DNA of 64,000 nucleotides, taken from assembly GCF_001509405.1 (NCBI RefSeq), contig NZ_CP011502.1, positions 744,001 through 808,000 of the forward strand, given 5' to 3'. Within the stretch, counting starts at the first letter, position 1. The number at the start of each line of letters is the position of its first letter. Made by a program: the position numbers and the translations under genes. The notes beneath the pieces were generated by a model. That model was given only the letters and a program-made list of their open reading frames with translations, did no database searches and was not told the origin of the DNA. The DNA is from Aeromicrobium erythreum (GTDB lineage Bacteria > Actinomycetota > Actinomycetes > Propionibacteriales > Nocardioidaceae). Below are positions 34,021 to 41,742 of the stretch, piece after piece.

Positions 34021-34053
34021 ACGCTAGTGAGGCCGTGTTGCCCGGATGTTGCC
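34021..34053 (-). promoter_or_regulatory. Promoter of the permease-eutB-eutC operon with GlnR-like box
   Basis: On the minus strand, TAGCGT (34026-34021) is a -10 box about 43 bases before ATG 33977. Over the -35 position lie two GCAAC blocks six bases apart (direct repeat TGTTGCC at 34036 and 34047 on the plus strand, 11-bp period). The spacing fits the AC-N9-AC pattern of GlnR boxes in actinobacterial nitrogen control, and ethanolamine is a nitrogen source. The repeat is seen; the regulator is inferred. Confidence 0.5.
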
Positions 34054-34090
34054 GCGCGCTTACGGGCGAGGCCCAGGTGGGACCGACGTC

Positions 34091-34096
34091 TAGGCT
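34091..34096 (+). promoter_or_regulatory. Leaderless -10 box of the 34103 gene
   Basis: TAGGCT ends 6 bases before ATG 34103. Confidence 0.65.
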
Positions 34097-34102
34097 GGGG
34101 GC

Positions 34103-34744
34103 ATGGCGACGCAGGAGGGACCCCGACGACGCAGCTGGCGCGACCGCACCAACCGCGCCGTGCACGGCGCGACCGCGCGGGTCGACGGCCAGACGGAGGA
34201 CGCGGCGCGGCGGGCCGTGACCGTCATCGTCCCGACCGTCCGGCTCCTGCGTGTCCCCTCGCTCGTGCTCGCCGTCGCACCCCTGCCCTTCCTCGTCGCC
34301 ACGGTCGTCCTCGGGCTGGCCGCCGGCGGCACCACGGGCACGATGCTCGCCGTCGTCGCGCTGGTGGTGGCCCTGGCTCCGGCTGCGTTCGCGGTCCGGC
34401 GTCTGCGCCTGCTGCGCGCGGTGGAGGAGCCGGAGCAGCTGGCCACCGAGCTCGGCATCGCGGTGAGCCTGTCCGACAGGGTCGAGGAGGCCCGCGGAGC
34501 GCTCACCAGCATCGCCGGGGGCGGCGGGCTCCGCTTCGTCTCACGGCTCAAGGGCGTGTGGTCCGGCGTGGGCATGACCGGCCGCTGGATCGACGGCGTC
34601 GACGACCTGCCTCGTGCCCGCTGGTTCGTGCCGCCGAAGATCGGCACGACGGTCTCGATCACGATCGCGACGCTGTGGTCGGTGCCGATCTCGGCGCTGC
34701 TCGCGTTCTTCACCGCGGTCGCCGCCATCGCCGGGTCGCTCTGA
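34103..34744 (+). CDS. Membrane protein of unknown function
   Basis: A 213-residue protein with a basic N-terminus (QEGPRRRSWRDRTNRAVHGA), two adjacent helices at residues ~49-95 (LRVPSLVLAVAPLPFLVATV and the following ATGTMLAVV-like stretch), a cytoplasmic middle with a Gly-rich loop (TSIAGGGGLRFVSRLKGVW) and a C-terminal helix (VSITIATLWSVPISALLAFF). I do not recognise the family. It is preceded by a leaderless box and followed 27 bases later by a glycerophosphodiesterase gene, so the two may share a transcript. Confidence 0.7.
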   Translation: MATQEGPRRRSWRDRTNRAVHGATARVDGQTEDAARRAVTVIVPTVRLLRVPSLVLAVAPLPFLVATVVLGLAAGGTTGTMLAVVALVVALAPAAFAVRRLRLLRAVEEPEQLATELGIAVSLSDRVEEARGALTSIAGGGGLRFVSRLKGVWSGVGMTGRWIDGVDDLPRARWFVPPKIGTTVSITIATLWSVPISALLAFFTAVAAIAGSL

Positions 34745-34771
34745 GCCCCGGCCCGCTGGAGCCTTGAGCCG

Positions 34772-35797
34772 ATGAGCGGTCCAGCCCCCTGGCCACCCGT
34801 CCCCACGGTCATCGGGCACCGCGGCGTGCCCGGCCACCGGCTCGAGCACACGCGCGGGTCGTACCTGCTCGCGATCGAGCAGGGCGCCGACTACCTCGAG
34901 CCCGACGTCGTGGCCACCCGCGACGGTCACCTGGTCGTGCGGCACGAGAACGAGATCGGCCACACCACCGACGTCGCCGACCACCCGGAGCTCGCCGACC
35001 GGCGCACCACCAAGCGGGTCGACGGCGTGTGGACGAGCGGCTGGTTCACCGAGGACCTCACGCTCGCCGAGGTCAAGACGCTCCGGGTCCGCGAGCGTCT
35101 TCCGCAGCTGCGGCCCCAGAACCTCGCCCTCGCCGGCACCGAGGAGGTGCTCACCCTCGAGGAGGTGGTCGACATCGCGCGGCAGGCGCCCCGCCGGGTC
35201 GGGGTGTACGTGGAGACCAAGCACCCGAGCTACTTCCGCGAGCGCGGGCTCGACCTCGACGACCTGCTGCTCGACGTGCTGGAGAGGGCCGACCTCAACC
35301 GCGCCGACGCCGACGTGCCGGTCGTCGTCCAGTCGATGGAGACCGGGAACCTGCGCGGTCTGCGCCCACGCACGCCGCTGACGCTCGTGCAGCTCATGGA
35401 CCGCAAGGGCGCACCCTGGGACCTCGAGTCCACCGGCGACCCGCGCAGCTACGCCGACCTGACGACCGGCGCGGCGTTGGCCGAGCTGGCCGAGCACGTC
35501 GACGGGATCGGCCCCAACAAGACCCTCGTGATCGCCCGGCGGACGGGCCACTGGCTCGACGGTGAGACCGGGCTCGTGGCCCGCGCCCACGCGGCCGGGC
35601 TGCTCGTGCACGTGTGGACGATGCGCGACGAGAACAACTTCCTGCCCGCGGACTTCCGCACCAGCACCGACCGTGCCGCCGCCGGCGACGCCGCGGCGGA
35701 GTACCGGGCGTTCTTCGACGCCGGGGTCGACGGGGTCTTCTCCGACTACGCCGCCACGGCCGTCGCGGCACGCCAGGCGTGGCTGGCGGGCCACTAG
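34772..35797 (+). CDS. Glycerophosphodiester phosphodiesterase
   Basis: A 341-residue TIM-barrel enzyme that cleaves glycerophosphodiesters to glycerol-3-phosphate and an alcohol such as choline or ethanolamine. The catalytic signature is GHRGVPGHRLEHT (H16, R17), with metal ligands in YLEPDVVATRDGHLVVRHE (E43, D45, H58). GVYVETKHPSYF and HVWTMRDENNFLP are further family motifs. There is no signal peptide, so it is probably cytosolic. A link to the ethanolamine operon 0.8 kb away is plausible but not shown. It ends 3 bases from the convergent small membrane protein gene. Confidence 0.92.
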   Translation: MSGPAPWPPVPTVIGHRGVPGHRLEHTRGSYLLAIEQGADYLEPDVVATRDGHLVVRHENEIGHTTDVADHPELADRRTTKRVDGVWTSGWFTEDLTLAEVKTLRVRERLPQLRPQNLALAGTEEVLTLEEVVDIARQAPRRVGVYVETKHPSYFRERGLDLDDLLLDVLERADLNRADADVPVVVQSMETGNLRGLRPRTPLTLVQLMDRKGAPWDLESTGDPRSYADLTTGAALAELAEHVDGIGPNKTLVIARRTGHWLDGETGLVARAHAAGLLVHVWTMRDENNFLPADFRTSTDRAAAGDAAAEYRAFFDAGVDGVFSDYAATAVAARQAWLAGH

Positions 35798-35800
35798 GTC

Positions 35801-36097
35801 TCAGAGGTCGTCCGGGACCGGCTCCTGGACCGGGTGGCGGCCTCGTCGTGCGCGACGTCCCACGACGATCGTGGCCAGCAGCCCGAGACCGCCGAGCACG
35901 ATCAGGACGACGGCCACCAACCGGCCCAGCTCGACGCCCTGGAGGTAGCCCTGGTCGTCGGCCAGCCACGAGCCGGCCGCCGCGAGGAACAGCAGCCCGA
36001 AGAACGTGTTGAACGGGTGGACGCGGCGGCGAGGGGAGCTGGTGGTCGTCGCGCTCGTCGCGCTCGTCGGGTCGAGGTCGGGCTCGGGGGCGCTCAT
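35801..36097 (-). CDS. Small two-helix membrane protein, unknown
   Basis: A 98-residue protein with a Ser/Thr/Asp-rich head, the helix NTFFGLLFLAAAGSWLAD, the helix LVAVVLIVLGGLGLLATIVV and a basic tail. ATG 36097 has a good AGGAG site 5 bases away. An in-frame ATG at 36142 overlaps the PspC gene stop (ATGA) and would add 15 residues; either could be used. It is probably co-transcribed with the PspC gene, so it may belong to the same envelope-stress unit. The family is not recognised. Confidence 0.7.
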   Translation of the reverse strand: MSAPEPDLDPTSATSATTTSSPRRRVHPFNTFFGLLFLAAAGSWLADDQGYLQGVELGRLVAVVLIVLGGLGLLATIVVGRRARRGRHPVQEPVPDDL

Positions 36098-36138
36098 GGT
36101 GCTCCTGTCGTGGGTCGTCGTACCGTGGGCGGGGCTGT

Positions 36139-37431
36139 TCATCGCGCGTCCACCACCACGCGGCCGAGGGACTGGTCGACGACGATGGTGAGGGCGTCGG
36201 GGTGGGAGCCGCCGGACGGTCCGACCCGCTGGCCGACGCCGCTGCGTCGAGTGTCGAGGATCTCGAGGTCCCCGGCGTCGACCGAGGCCCGGGCCACCAC
36301 CGGGGTGCCCTCGGGCACCCAGACGGACGTCTCGCCGATCCCGGCCCGCACGCGGATCGTGCGCCCCACGAGGTCGTCGGGGTCGGAGACCGCGTCGAGG
36401 TCGAGCTCGAACCGGCCGACGCCGTGCTCGTAGTCGCTCTGGACCTGGGCCGCCGAGGTGGGACGCACCACCTGCTCGCCGACCCGCAGGGTGGGCAGCA
36501 CCGATGCGAGCGCGAGCAGCGGGAGGAGGGCCACGCCGAGGACGACGAGCGGTCCGCCGCCGCGCGTGAAGGTGCTCAGCACGAGCACCGCGCCGAGCGT
36601 CGTGAGCGCGAGCGCCACGTACGCGGGCCAGTCCGGGGCGACGGTGAGGCGCAGGACGGCGAGGGCGATCGCCGTGAGCGAGAGGCCCAGCAGCGTCGGG
36701 ACCCAGCTGTAGGGCTCACGTGGGCGGCGGGGCGGCTCGGGCCGGACCTGGCGGCGCGGCTCGGTCGGCGGGGTCGGGGGCGACGTCGGGCCGAGGTCGA
36801 GACGAGCGGTCCCCGCAGGGTCACCCGGCCACTCGGCCGTCGAGGACGCGGCGCCGGGGGAGGAGACCGGTGCCGGTGGCGGCCCGTCGGGGCCGAGGGT
36901 GTCGTGGGTGTCGTCGGCGGCACCGCGGCGCACGAGCCAGACGACGAAGGCGACCGGCACGCCCACCACGACGAGCAGCCAGAACGGACCGCTGCTGCCG
37001 AGCCCCCAGCCGCCGTCGCCGACCACGGCCAGCAGCGCCAGGACGGCCGCGACGACCAGACCGAGGTCGCGCACCTGGGCCTCGGCCGACCCGAGCGAGA
37101 ACCAGTGGCCCACGAGGCTGCGCGGCTCGTCGTCGGACGGGAGCAGCAGCCAGCCGGCGAGGTAGAGGATCAGGCCGGCGAGACCCACGAAGCAGAGCAC
37201 GACGGCGAGCACGCGCACCAGGACGGGGTCGACGTCGAGGCGGCGGGCCACCCCGCCGCACACCCCGGCGACCAGACGTTCGTCGCTGGAGCGACGCACG
37301 GACGACACGGACTGCAGGCTGCGGCGCAACCGTGCGTCGGTGTCGTGGTCGGGACCGGTGCGGGCGTCGGTGCCGGAACCGGAGTCGACGTCGGGGCCGG
37401 TGGGTCCGCTGGACGGTGGTGTGGTGCTCAT
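36139..37431 (-). CDS. PspC-domain membrane protein with LiaF-like C-terminus
   Basis: A 430-residue membrane protein. Residues ~50-110 are a PspC domain (DERLVAGVCGGVARRLDVDP, then LAGLILYLAGWLLLP). A second helix pair, a Pro-rich cytoplasmic linker and four more helices follow. The C-terminal ~100 residues are predicted beta-rich (GIGETSVWVPEGTPVVARAS) and resemble the LiaF/DUF2154-type domain. Such proteins sense envelope stress and hold a LiaS-like kinase in check. It is divergent from exactly such a kinase-regulator pair, which strongly suggests a three-component system. Confidence 0.85.
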   Translation of the reverse strand: MSTTPPSSGPTGPDVDSGSGTDARTGPDHDTDARLRRSLQSVSSVRRSSDERLVAGVCGGVARRLDVDPVLVRVLAVVLCFVGLAGLILYLAGWLLLPSDDEPRSLVGHWFSLGSAEAQVRDLGLVVAAVLALLAVVGDGGWGLGSSGPFWLLVVVGVPVAFVVWLVRRGAADDTHDTLGPDGPPPAPVSSPGAASSTAEWPGDPAGTARLDLGPTSPPTPPTEPRRQVRPEPPRRPREPYSWVPTLLGLSLTAIALAVLRLTVAPDWPAYVALALTTLGAVLVLSTFTRGGGPLVVLGVALLPLLALASVLPTLRVGEQVVRPTSAAQVQSDYEHGVGRFELDLDAVSDPDDLVGRTIRVRAGIGETSVWVPEGTPVVARASVDAGDLEILDTRRSGVGQRVGPSGGSHPDALTIVVDQSLGRVVVDAR

Positions 37432-37476
37432 GGACCCATCGTCGGTCGGAGGCCGCGCCCACCACCATCGGGCGAG

Positions 37477-37495
37477 ACCCTGGTCCGACCCTGGT
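37477..37495. promoter_or_regulatory. Direct-repeat box between the divergent PspC and kinase genes
   Basis: ACCCTGGT occurs at 37477 and 37488, exactly 11 bp apart, with degenerate copies further right (ACCCGGGT 37502, CACCTGGT 37523). One-helix-turn spacing is typical of NarL/LuxR-type response regulator sites, so the 38813 regulator may control both directions from here. Confidence 0.5.
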
Positions 37496-37565
37496 GCGCG
37501 GACCCGGGTGGAGCGAGGGTGTCACCTGGTGGCGGCGGCTCACGCGCGCGTGTGACGATGCCGAG

Positions 37566-38816
37566 GTGAGCCAGACCGTCGCGCCGTCGCGCCCCGCCCG
37601 CCGAGCGTTCCGCCCGGCCGACCGGCGCGTCGTCGGCGGGGTCGCCGCGGGCGTGGCCGAGCACCTCGACGTGCCGGTGCTGTGGGTGCGGGTCGGGTTC
37701 GTCGTGACCACCTGGCTGAACGGGGCCGGGGTGGTCGCCTACCTGCTGCTCTGGAGGTTCCTGCCGCTGCGCCGGCCCGAGCTGTCGCCCGGCCTGGAGT
37801 CGGCCACCCGACGTGGGCTGCGTCCCGTCGGCCGTCCCGGACCGGTCGAGGTGCTGCAGACGGTGGCCGTCGTCGCCGTGGGTGCCGGGGTGCTGCTGCT
37901 CGTGCACGGCGGTGGTCCCTTCGGCCTGTCGCCCGTGCTGCCGCTGCTCGTCGTGGTGGTCGGCGTGGCCGTCGTGTGGCGGCAGATCGACGACGCGTCG
38001 TGGCAGTCGTGGTTCACGCGCACCACCGGTGCTGGGTTCGTGCTGCGCGTCGCTGCCGGCCTCGCCCTGGTCGGCTTCGGCGTCCTCTACCTCATCACGC
38101 AGGAGCGGGGCCTGTCCGGCGTCGGCGACGTCGGCGTCGCGCTGCTCGTCGCCGTCCTCGGCTTCCTGCTGCTGCTCGGCCCGTGGATCGTCTCGCTCGT
38201 CACCGACCTCGGCAGCGAGCGTCGCGAGCGGATCCGCTCGCAGGAGCGTGCCGACGTCGCCGCCCACCTGCACGACTCGGTGCTGCAGACCCTCGCGCTC
38301 CTGCAGAAGAACGCGTCCGACCCGGCCGCGGTCGCGACCCTCGCCCGGCGCCAGGAGCGCGAGCTGCGGTCGTGGCTGTACGGCGAGGAGGAGCTGCCCG
38401 GCGACTCGTGGGCGGCGGCGCTGCGCGACGTGCGGGCCGACGTCGAGGAGACGCACCGGATCGCCGTCGAGCTGGTCGTCGTCGGCGACGTGCCGCTCGA
38501 CGCCGGCCTGGTCGCGGTGGTCCGCGCCGCGCGGGAGGCGGTCGTCAACGCGGCCAAGCACGCCGGCGTCGACCGGGTCGACGTGTACGCCGAGGTCGGG
38601 CGGGGCGTGGTCGAGGTCTACGTCCGCGACCGCGGGACGGGCTTCGACCCCGACGCGATCGCCGACGACCGGATGGGCGTGCGCGGCTCGATCATCGGTC
38701 GCGTCGAGAACCACGGCGGGACCGCCCGCGTGCGCAGCGGCCCCGACGGCACCGAGGTCGCGCTCACCATGCCCCTGTCCCCCCCGCCCGCCGCCGGCCC
38801 CGAGGAGCCCCGATGA
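37566..38816 (+). CDS. PspC-domain sensor histidine kinase (NarL/LiaS-type)
   Basis: A 416-residue kinase. Residues ~14-70 form a second PspC domain (DRRVVGGVAAGVAEHLDVPV), followed by helices to ~residue 220. The HisKA_3 box AAHLHDSVLQTLALLQ carries the phosphorylated His236, and the ATPase domain shows AREAVVNAAKHAGV (N box) and VRDRGTGFDPDAI (G box). It would autophosphorylate in response to membrane stress and pass phosphate to the coupled regulator. The GTG start follows GACGAT at 6 bases, a leaderless-type arrangement. The stop overlaps the regulator start (ATGA). Confidence 0.92.
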   Translation: MSQTVAPSRPARRAFRPADRRVVGGVAAGVAEHLDVPVLWVRVGFVVTTWLNGAGVVAYLLLWRFLPLRRPELSPGLESATRRGLRPVGRPGPVEVLQTVAVVAVGAGVLLLVHGGGPFGLSPVLPLLVVVVGVAVVWRQIDDASWQSWFTRTTGAGFVLRVAAGLALVGFGVLYLITQERGLSGVGDVGVALLVAVLGFLLLLGPWIVSLVTDLGSERRERIRSQERADVAAHLHDSVLQTLALLQKNASDPAAVATLARRQERELRSWLYGEEELPGDSWAAALRDVRADVEETHRIAVELVVVGDVPLDAGLVAVVRAAREAVVNAAKHAGVDRVDVYAEVGRGVVEVYVRDRGTGFDPDAIADDRMGVRGSIIGRVENHGGTARVRSGPDGTEVALTMPLSPPPAAGPEEPR

Positions 38817-39460
38817 GTCCCCTGCACGTCCTGGTGGTCGACGACCACGCCATGTTCCGCACGGGCGTGCGCGCCGAGCTCCAGAAGGACCCGGGCGTCG
38901 TCGTGGTGGGCGAGGCCGAGGACGTCGACACGGCCGTGCCCGCCGTGCTGGCCGCGCGTCCCGACGTGGTGCTGCTCGACGTGCACATGCCGGGCGGCGG
39001 CGGGGCCGAGGTGATCCGCCGCGTGCTGCCGCAGGCGCCCGAGGTGCGCTTCCTGGCCCTGTCGGTCAGCGACGCCGCGGAGGACGTCATCGGCGTCATC
39101 CGCGCCGGCGCCCGCGGGTACGTGACCAAGACGATCTCCGGCGCCGAGCTCGTCGACGCCCTGCACCGGGTGGCGTCCGGCGACGCCGTGTTCAGCCCAC
39201 GGCTCGCCGGCTTCGTGCTCGACGCGTTCGCCGGCACCATCGAGGTCGCGCAGGTCGACGAGGACCTCGACCGCCTCACCGAGCGCGAGCGTGAGGTGAT
39301 GCGCCTGATCGCCCGCGGCTACGCCTACAAGGAGGTCGCGAAGGAGCTGTTCATCTCCGTCAAGACCGTCGAGACCCACGTGTCGAGCGTGCTGCGCAAG
39401 CTGCAGCTCTCGAGCCGGCACGAGCTCACGAAGTGGGCGAGCGACCGACGACTGATCTGA
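38813..39460 (+). CDS. LuxR/NarL-family response regulator
   Basis: A 215-residue two-component regulator. The receiver domain has the acidic pair D10-D11, the phosphoacceptor D56 (VVLLDVHMPGGGG) and the switch lysine in GARGYVTKTISG. The C-terminal LuxR-type helix-turn-helix is LTEREREVMRLIARGYAYKE with KTVETHVSSVLRKLQ. Its start lies within the kinase stop, so the pair is stoichiometrically coupled. A likely target is the ACCCTGGT direct repeat upstream of the kinase and PspC genes. It resembles LiaR-like envelope-stress regulators. It ends 9 bases from the convergent lipoprotein gene. Confidence 0.93.
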   Translation: MSPLHVLVVDDHAMFRTGVRAELQKDPGVVVVGEAEDVDTAVPAVLAARPDVVLLDVHMPGGGGAEVIRRVLPQAPEVRFLALSVSDAAEDVIGVIRAGARGYVTKTISGAELVDALHRVASGDAVFSPRLAGFVLDAFAGTIEVAQVDEDLDRLTEREREVMRLIARGYAYKEVAKELFISVKTVETHVSSVLRKLQLSSRHELTKWASDRRLI

Positions 39461-39469
39461 GGGACGGCG

Positions 39470-39886
39470 TCACGGAACGATGTCGGCCGCGTCCCCCGCG
39501 TTCACGGTCACGGCGACGGACCAGCGAACTCCGTCGGGGGCGTCCACGCGAACGGGGAGGGCGCCTGCAGGGTAGGGCTCGGTCGCCTCGTCCAGGCTCT
39601 GGCTGATCGATCCGTCCCGCGAGGTGTTGGGGCACGGTTGTCCAGCCGTGCCGAGCGGTGTCGTGACCGTCAGCTCTTGGTCGCCGCTGTCGCCCGTGCA
39701 GGCCAGCTGCACGCTGACGACGCGCACCGGCTCGTTGGTCCTGGCGGTCTCGCTGACCGAGCCCGTGCCGTCGAAGCGCTGCCACACGCGCTCGCCGATC
39801 GGGGGGAAGGAGCGCGGCGGCTCGGGGTCCTGCGCGCAGGCTCCGAGCAGGAGGCCGACCACGAGCAGCACAGTGAGGCGACGCAT
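39470..39886 (-). CDS. Small lipoprotein of unknown function
   Basis: A 138-residue lipoprotein. The signal peptide MRRLTVLLVVGLLLGAC has its lipidated cysteine at residue 17. The mature domain is predicted beta-rich with two cysteines (VSVQLACTGDSGDQ and AGQPCPNTSRDGS) that could form a disulfide. No known domain is recognised. It is convergent with the response regulator gene, so co-regulation with that system is not implied. Confidence 0.78.
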   Translation of the reverse strand: MRRLTVLLVVGLLLGACAQDPEPPRSFPPIGERVWQRFDGTGSVSETARTNEPVRVVSVQLACTGDSGDQELTVTTPLGTAGQPCPNTSRDGSISQSLDEATEPYPAGALPVRVDAPDGVRWSVAVTVNAGDAADIVP

Positions 39887-39892
39887 GGTCGG

Positions 39893-39898
39893 ATCGTA
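39893..39898 (-). promoter_or_regulatory. Leaderless -10 box of the small lipoprotein gene
   Basis: On the minus strand TACGAT ends 6 bases before ATG 39886. Confidence 0.65.
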
Positions 39899-39964
39899 GG
39901 CCCACACCGCGGGTCCGGTCCTGGGAACCGTGCGCCATGGGTCGCCGGTGTCACGATGGTCCGC

Positions 39965-41683
39965 ATGGACCTCCTGCTCCTCGCCGTCGCCGGTGTCCTC
40001 GTCATCGTCACGGTCACGTCGGTCGCGGGGCGGATCGGGGTCGCGGCGCCGCTGCTGCTCGTCGTCGCGGGCGTCGGCATCTCCTTCCTGCCCGGCATGC
40101 CGCGCATCGAGGTGCCCCCCGAGGCGATCCTCGCGGGCGTGCTGCCGCCGCTGCTGTACGCGGCGTCGGTGAACATGCCGGCCATGGACTTCCGGCGCGA
40201 CTTCAAGGCCATCAGCGGCCTGTCGGTGGTGCTGGTCCTGGTGTCCGCGCTGTCGCTGGGCTGGCTGCTGCCGCGGCTCATCCCCGGCATCGGGTTCGCC
40301 GAGGCGTTCGCGCTGGGTGCGATCGTCAGCCCGACCGACGCCGTCGCGACGTCGATCGTCCGCCGGACGGGGGTCGCGCCCCGGCTCGTCACCGTGCTCG
40401 ACGGCGAGAGCCTGCTCAACGACGCGACCGCGCTCGTGCTGCTGCGCACCGCCGTGGCCGCCACCGGCGCCTCGGTGTCGTTCTGGCACGTGGGCCTCGA
40501 CTTCGTGCAGGCCGTCGGCGTGGCCGTCGTCGTCGGAGTGCTCGTGGCGGTCGTCAGCCTGTTCGTCCGTTCGCTCGTCGAGGACGCCACCGTCGCCACC
40601 TCCATCTCGTTCGTGGTGCCGTTCCTCGCGTACGCGCCGTCGGAGCACCTGGGCGGGTCGGGCCTGGTCGCCGTGGTGGTCGCCGGGCTCGTGATCGGGT
40701 CGCGCTCGCTCGTGGAGCTGCGCGCCGACGACCGCATCGCCGAGGCCGTGAACTGGCGCACCATCGCGTTCCTCCTCGAGGGCGCGGTCTTCCTGGTGAT
40801 GGGCCTGGAGCTGCGTCCGCTCCTCGCCGACTTCGACGACTCGGGGCAGCCGTGGAGCCGGCTCGCGGTCGTGACCGTCGCGACGCTCGCCGTGCTGTGG
40901 GTCGGACGCGCCCTCTGGGTGGCCCTGCTGCTGCTCGAGCTGCGCCGGGGACGCCGCGCGGTGCAACGGCACGCACCACGCCTGGCCTCGTTCCGGGAGT
41001 ACCTCGCCTCCGAGCAGGCCCAGACCCTGTCGCGGCGACGTCGCGAACGGGCCCTGCAGCTCGTCCGGCGTCGCGAGGCCGACGTCAGCTTCTACACCGA
41101 GCAGCCGCTCGGAGCCCGCGACGGCGTCGTGCTCGTGTGGGCGGGCATGCGCGGCGTCATCACGCTCGCGGCGGCGCAGACCCTCCCGCCCGACACCGCC
41201 CAGCGCAGCCTGCTGGTGCTCGCCGCGTTCTGCGTCGCGGGAGTGTCGCTGCTGCTCCAGGGCGGGACGTTGGCCTGGGTGGTGCGCGGTCTCGGTGCGG
41301 AGTCCGACCGGACCCCGCAGCGTCGGGCCCAGCTGCGCGCGCTCCTCGAGGCGATGGGCGAGGTCGCCGACGCCCGCTGCACCGAGGCGGCCGAGGAGGG
41401 GCTCGACGGCCGCGCGCTTGACCCGCTGGCCGTCGAGCAGGTCCGTCGCCGCCGCACCCCCGCCGCGGAGTGGGAGTGGGCGGGGGAGGACGGCGAGGAC
41501 CGCGAGCGTCGGATCCGCGACTTCGTCCGCCTGCGGCGGGCCGTGCTGGAGGAGCAGCGCGAGGCGCTCCTCGACCTGCGGTCCGAGGGACGCTTCGACT
41601 CCCAGGTGCTCGACACCGTGCTCGGCCGTCTCGACGTCACCGAGTACGCCGCGACCCGACGCGGTCCGCAGCCCCCGCGCTGA
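39965..41683 (+). CDS. Na+/H+ antiporter (CPA1/NhaP family)
   Basis: A 572-residue cation/proton antiporter. About twelve helices cover residues 1-410, with the ion-site motifs ALGAIVSPTDAVATSIV and LDGESLLNDATALVLLRTAV typical of CPA1. A long charged cytoplasmic region follows helix 10 (RRRRERALQLVRRREADVSF), and the hydrophilic C-terminal ~150 residues are Arg/Glu-rich and probably regulatory. It would extrude Na+ or K+ for pH and salt balance. ATG 39965 follows CACGAT at 7 bases; ATG 39956 is in frame and would add three residues. Confidence 0.9.
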   Translation: MDLLLLAVAGVLVIVTVTSVAGRIGVAAPLLLVVAGVGISFLPGMPRIEVPPEAILAGVLPPLLYAASVNMPAMDFRRDFKAISGLSVVLVLVSALSLGWLLPRLIPGIGFAEAFALGAIVSPTDAVATSIVRRTGVAPRLVTVLDGESLLNDATALVLLRTAVAATGASVSFWHVGLDFVQAVGVAVVVGVLVAVVSLFVRSLVEDATVATSISFVVPFLAYAPSEHLGGSGLVAVVVAGLVIGSRSLVELRADDRIAEAVNWRTIAFLLEGAVFLVMGLELRPLLADFDDSGQPWSRLAVVTVATLAVLWVGRALWVALLLLELRRGRRAVQRHAPRLASFREYLASEQAQTLSRRRRERALQLVRRREADVSFYTEQPLGARDGVVLVWAGMRGVITLAAAQTLPPDTAQRSLLVLAAFCVAGVSLLLQGGTLAWVVRGLGAESDRTPQRRAQLRALLEAMGEVADARCTEAAEEGLDGRALDPLAVEQVRRRRTPAAEWEWAGEDGEDRERRIRDFVRLRRAVLEEQREALLDLRSEGRFDSQVLDTVLGRLDVTEYAATRRGPQPPR

Positions 41684-41730
41684 GCGTCGCAGGAGGTCGC
41701 GGAGTTCACCCGGGCGCAACGCGACGGGTC

Positions 41731-41736
41731 TAGCCT
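41731..41736 (+). promoter_or_regulatory. Leaderless -10 box of zwf
   Basis: TAGCCT ends 6 bases before ATG 41743. Confidence 0.6.
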
Positions 41737-41742
41737 CGGCCC

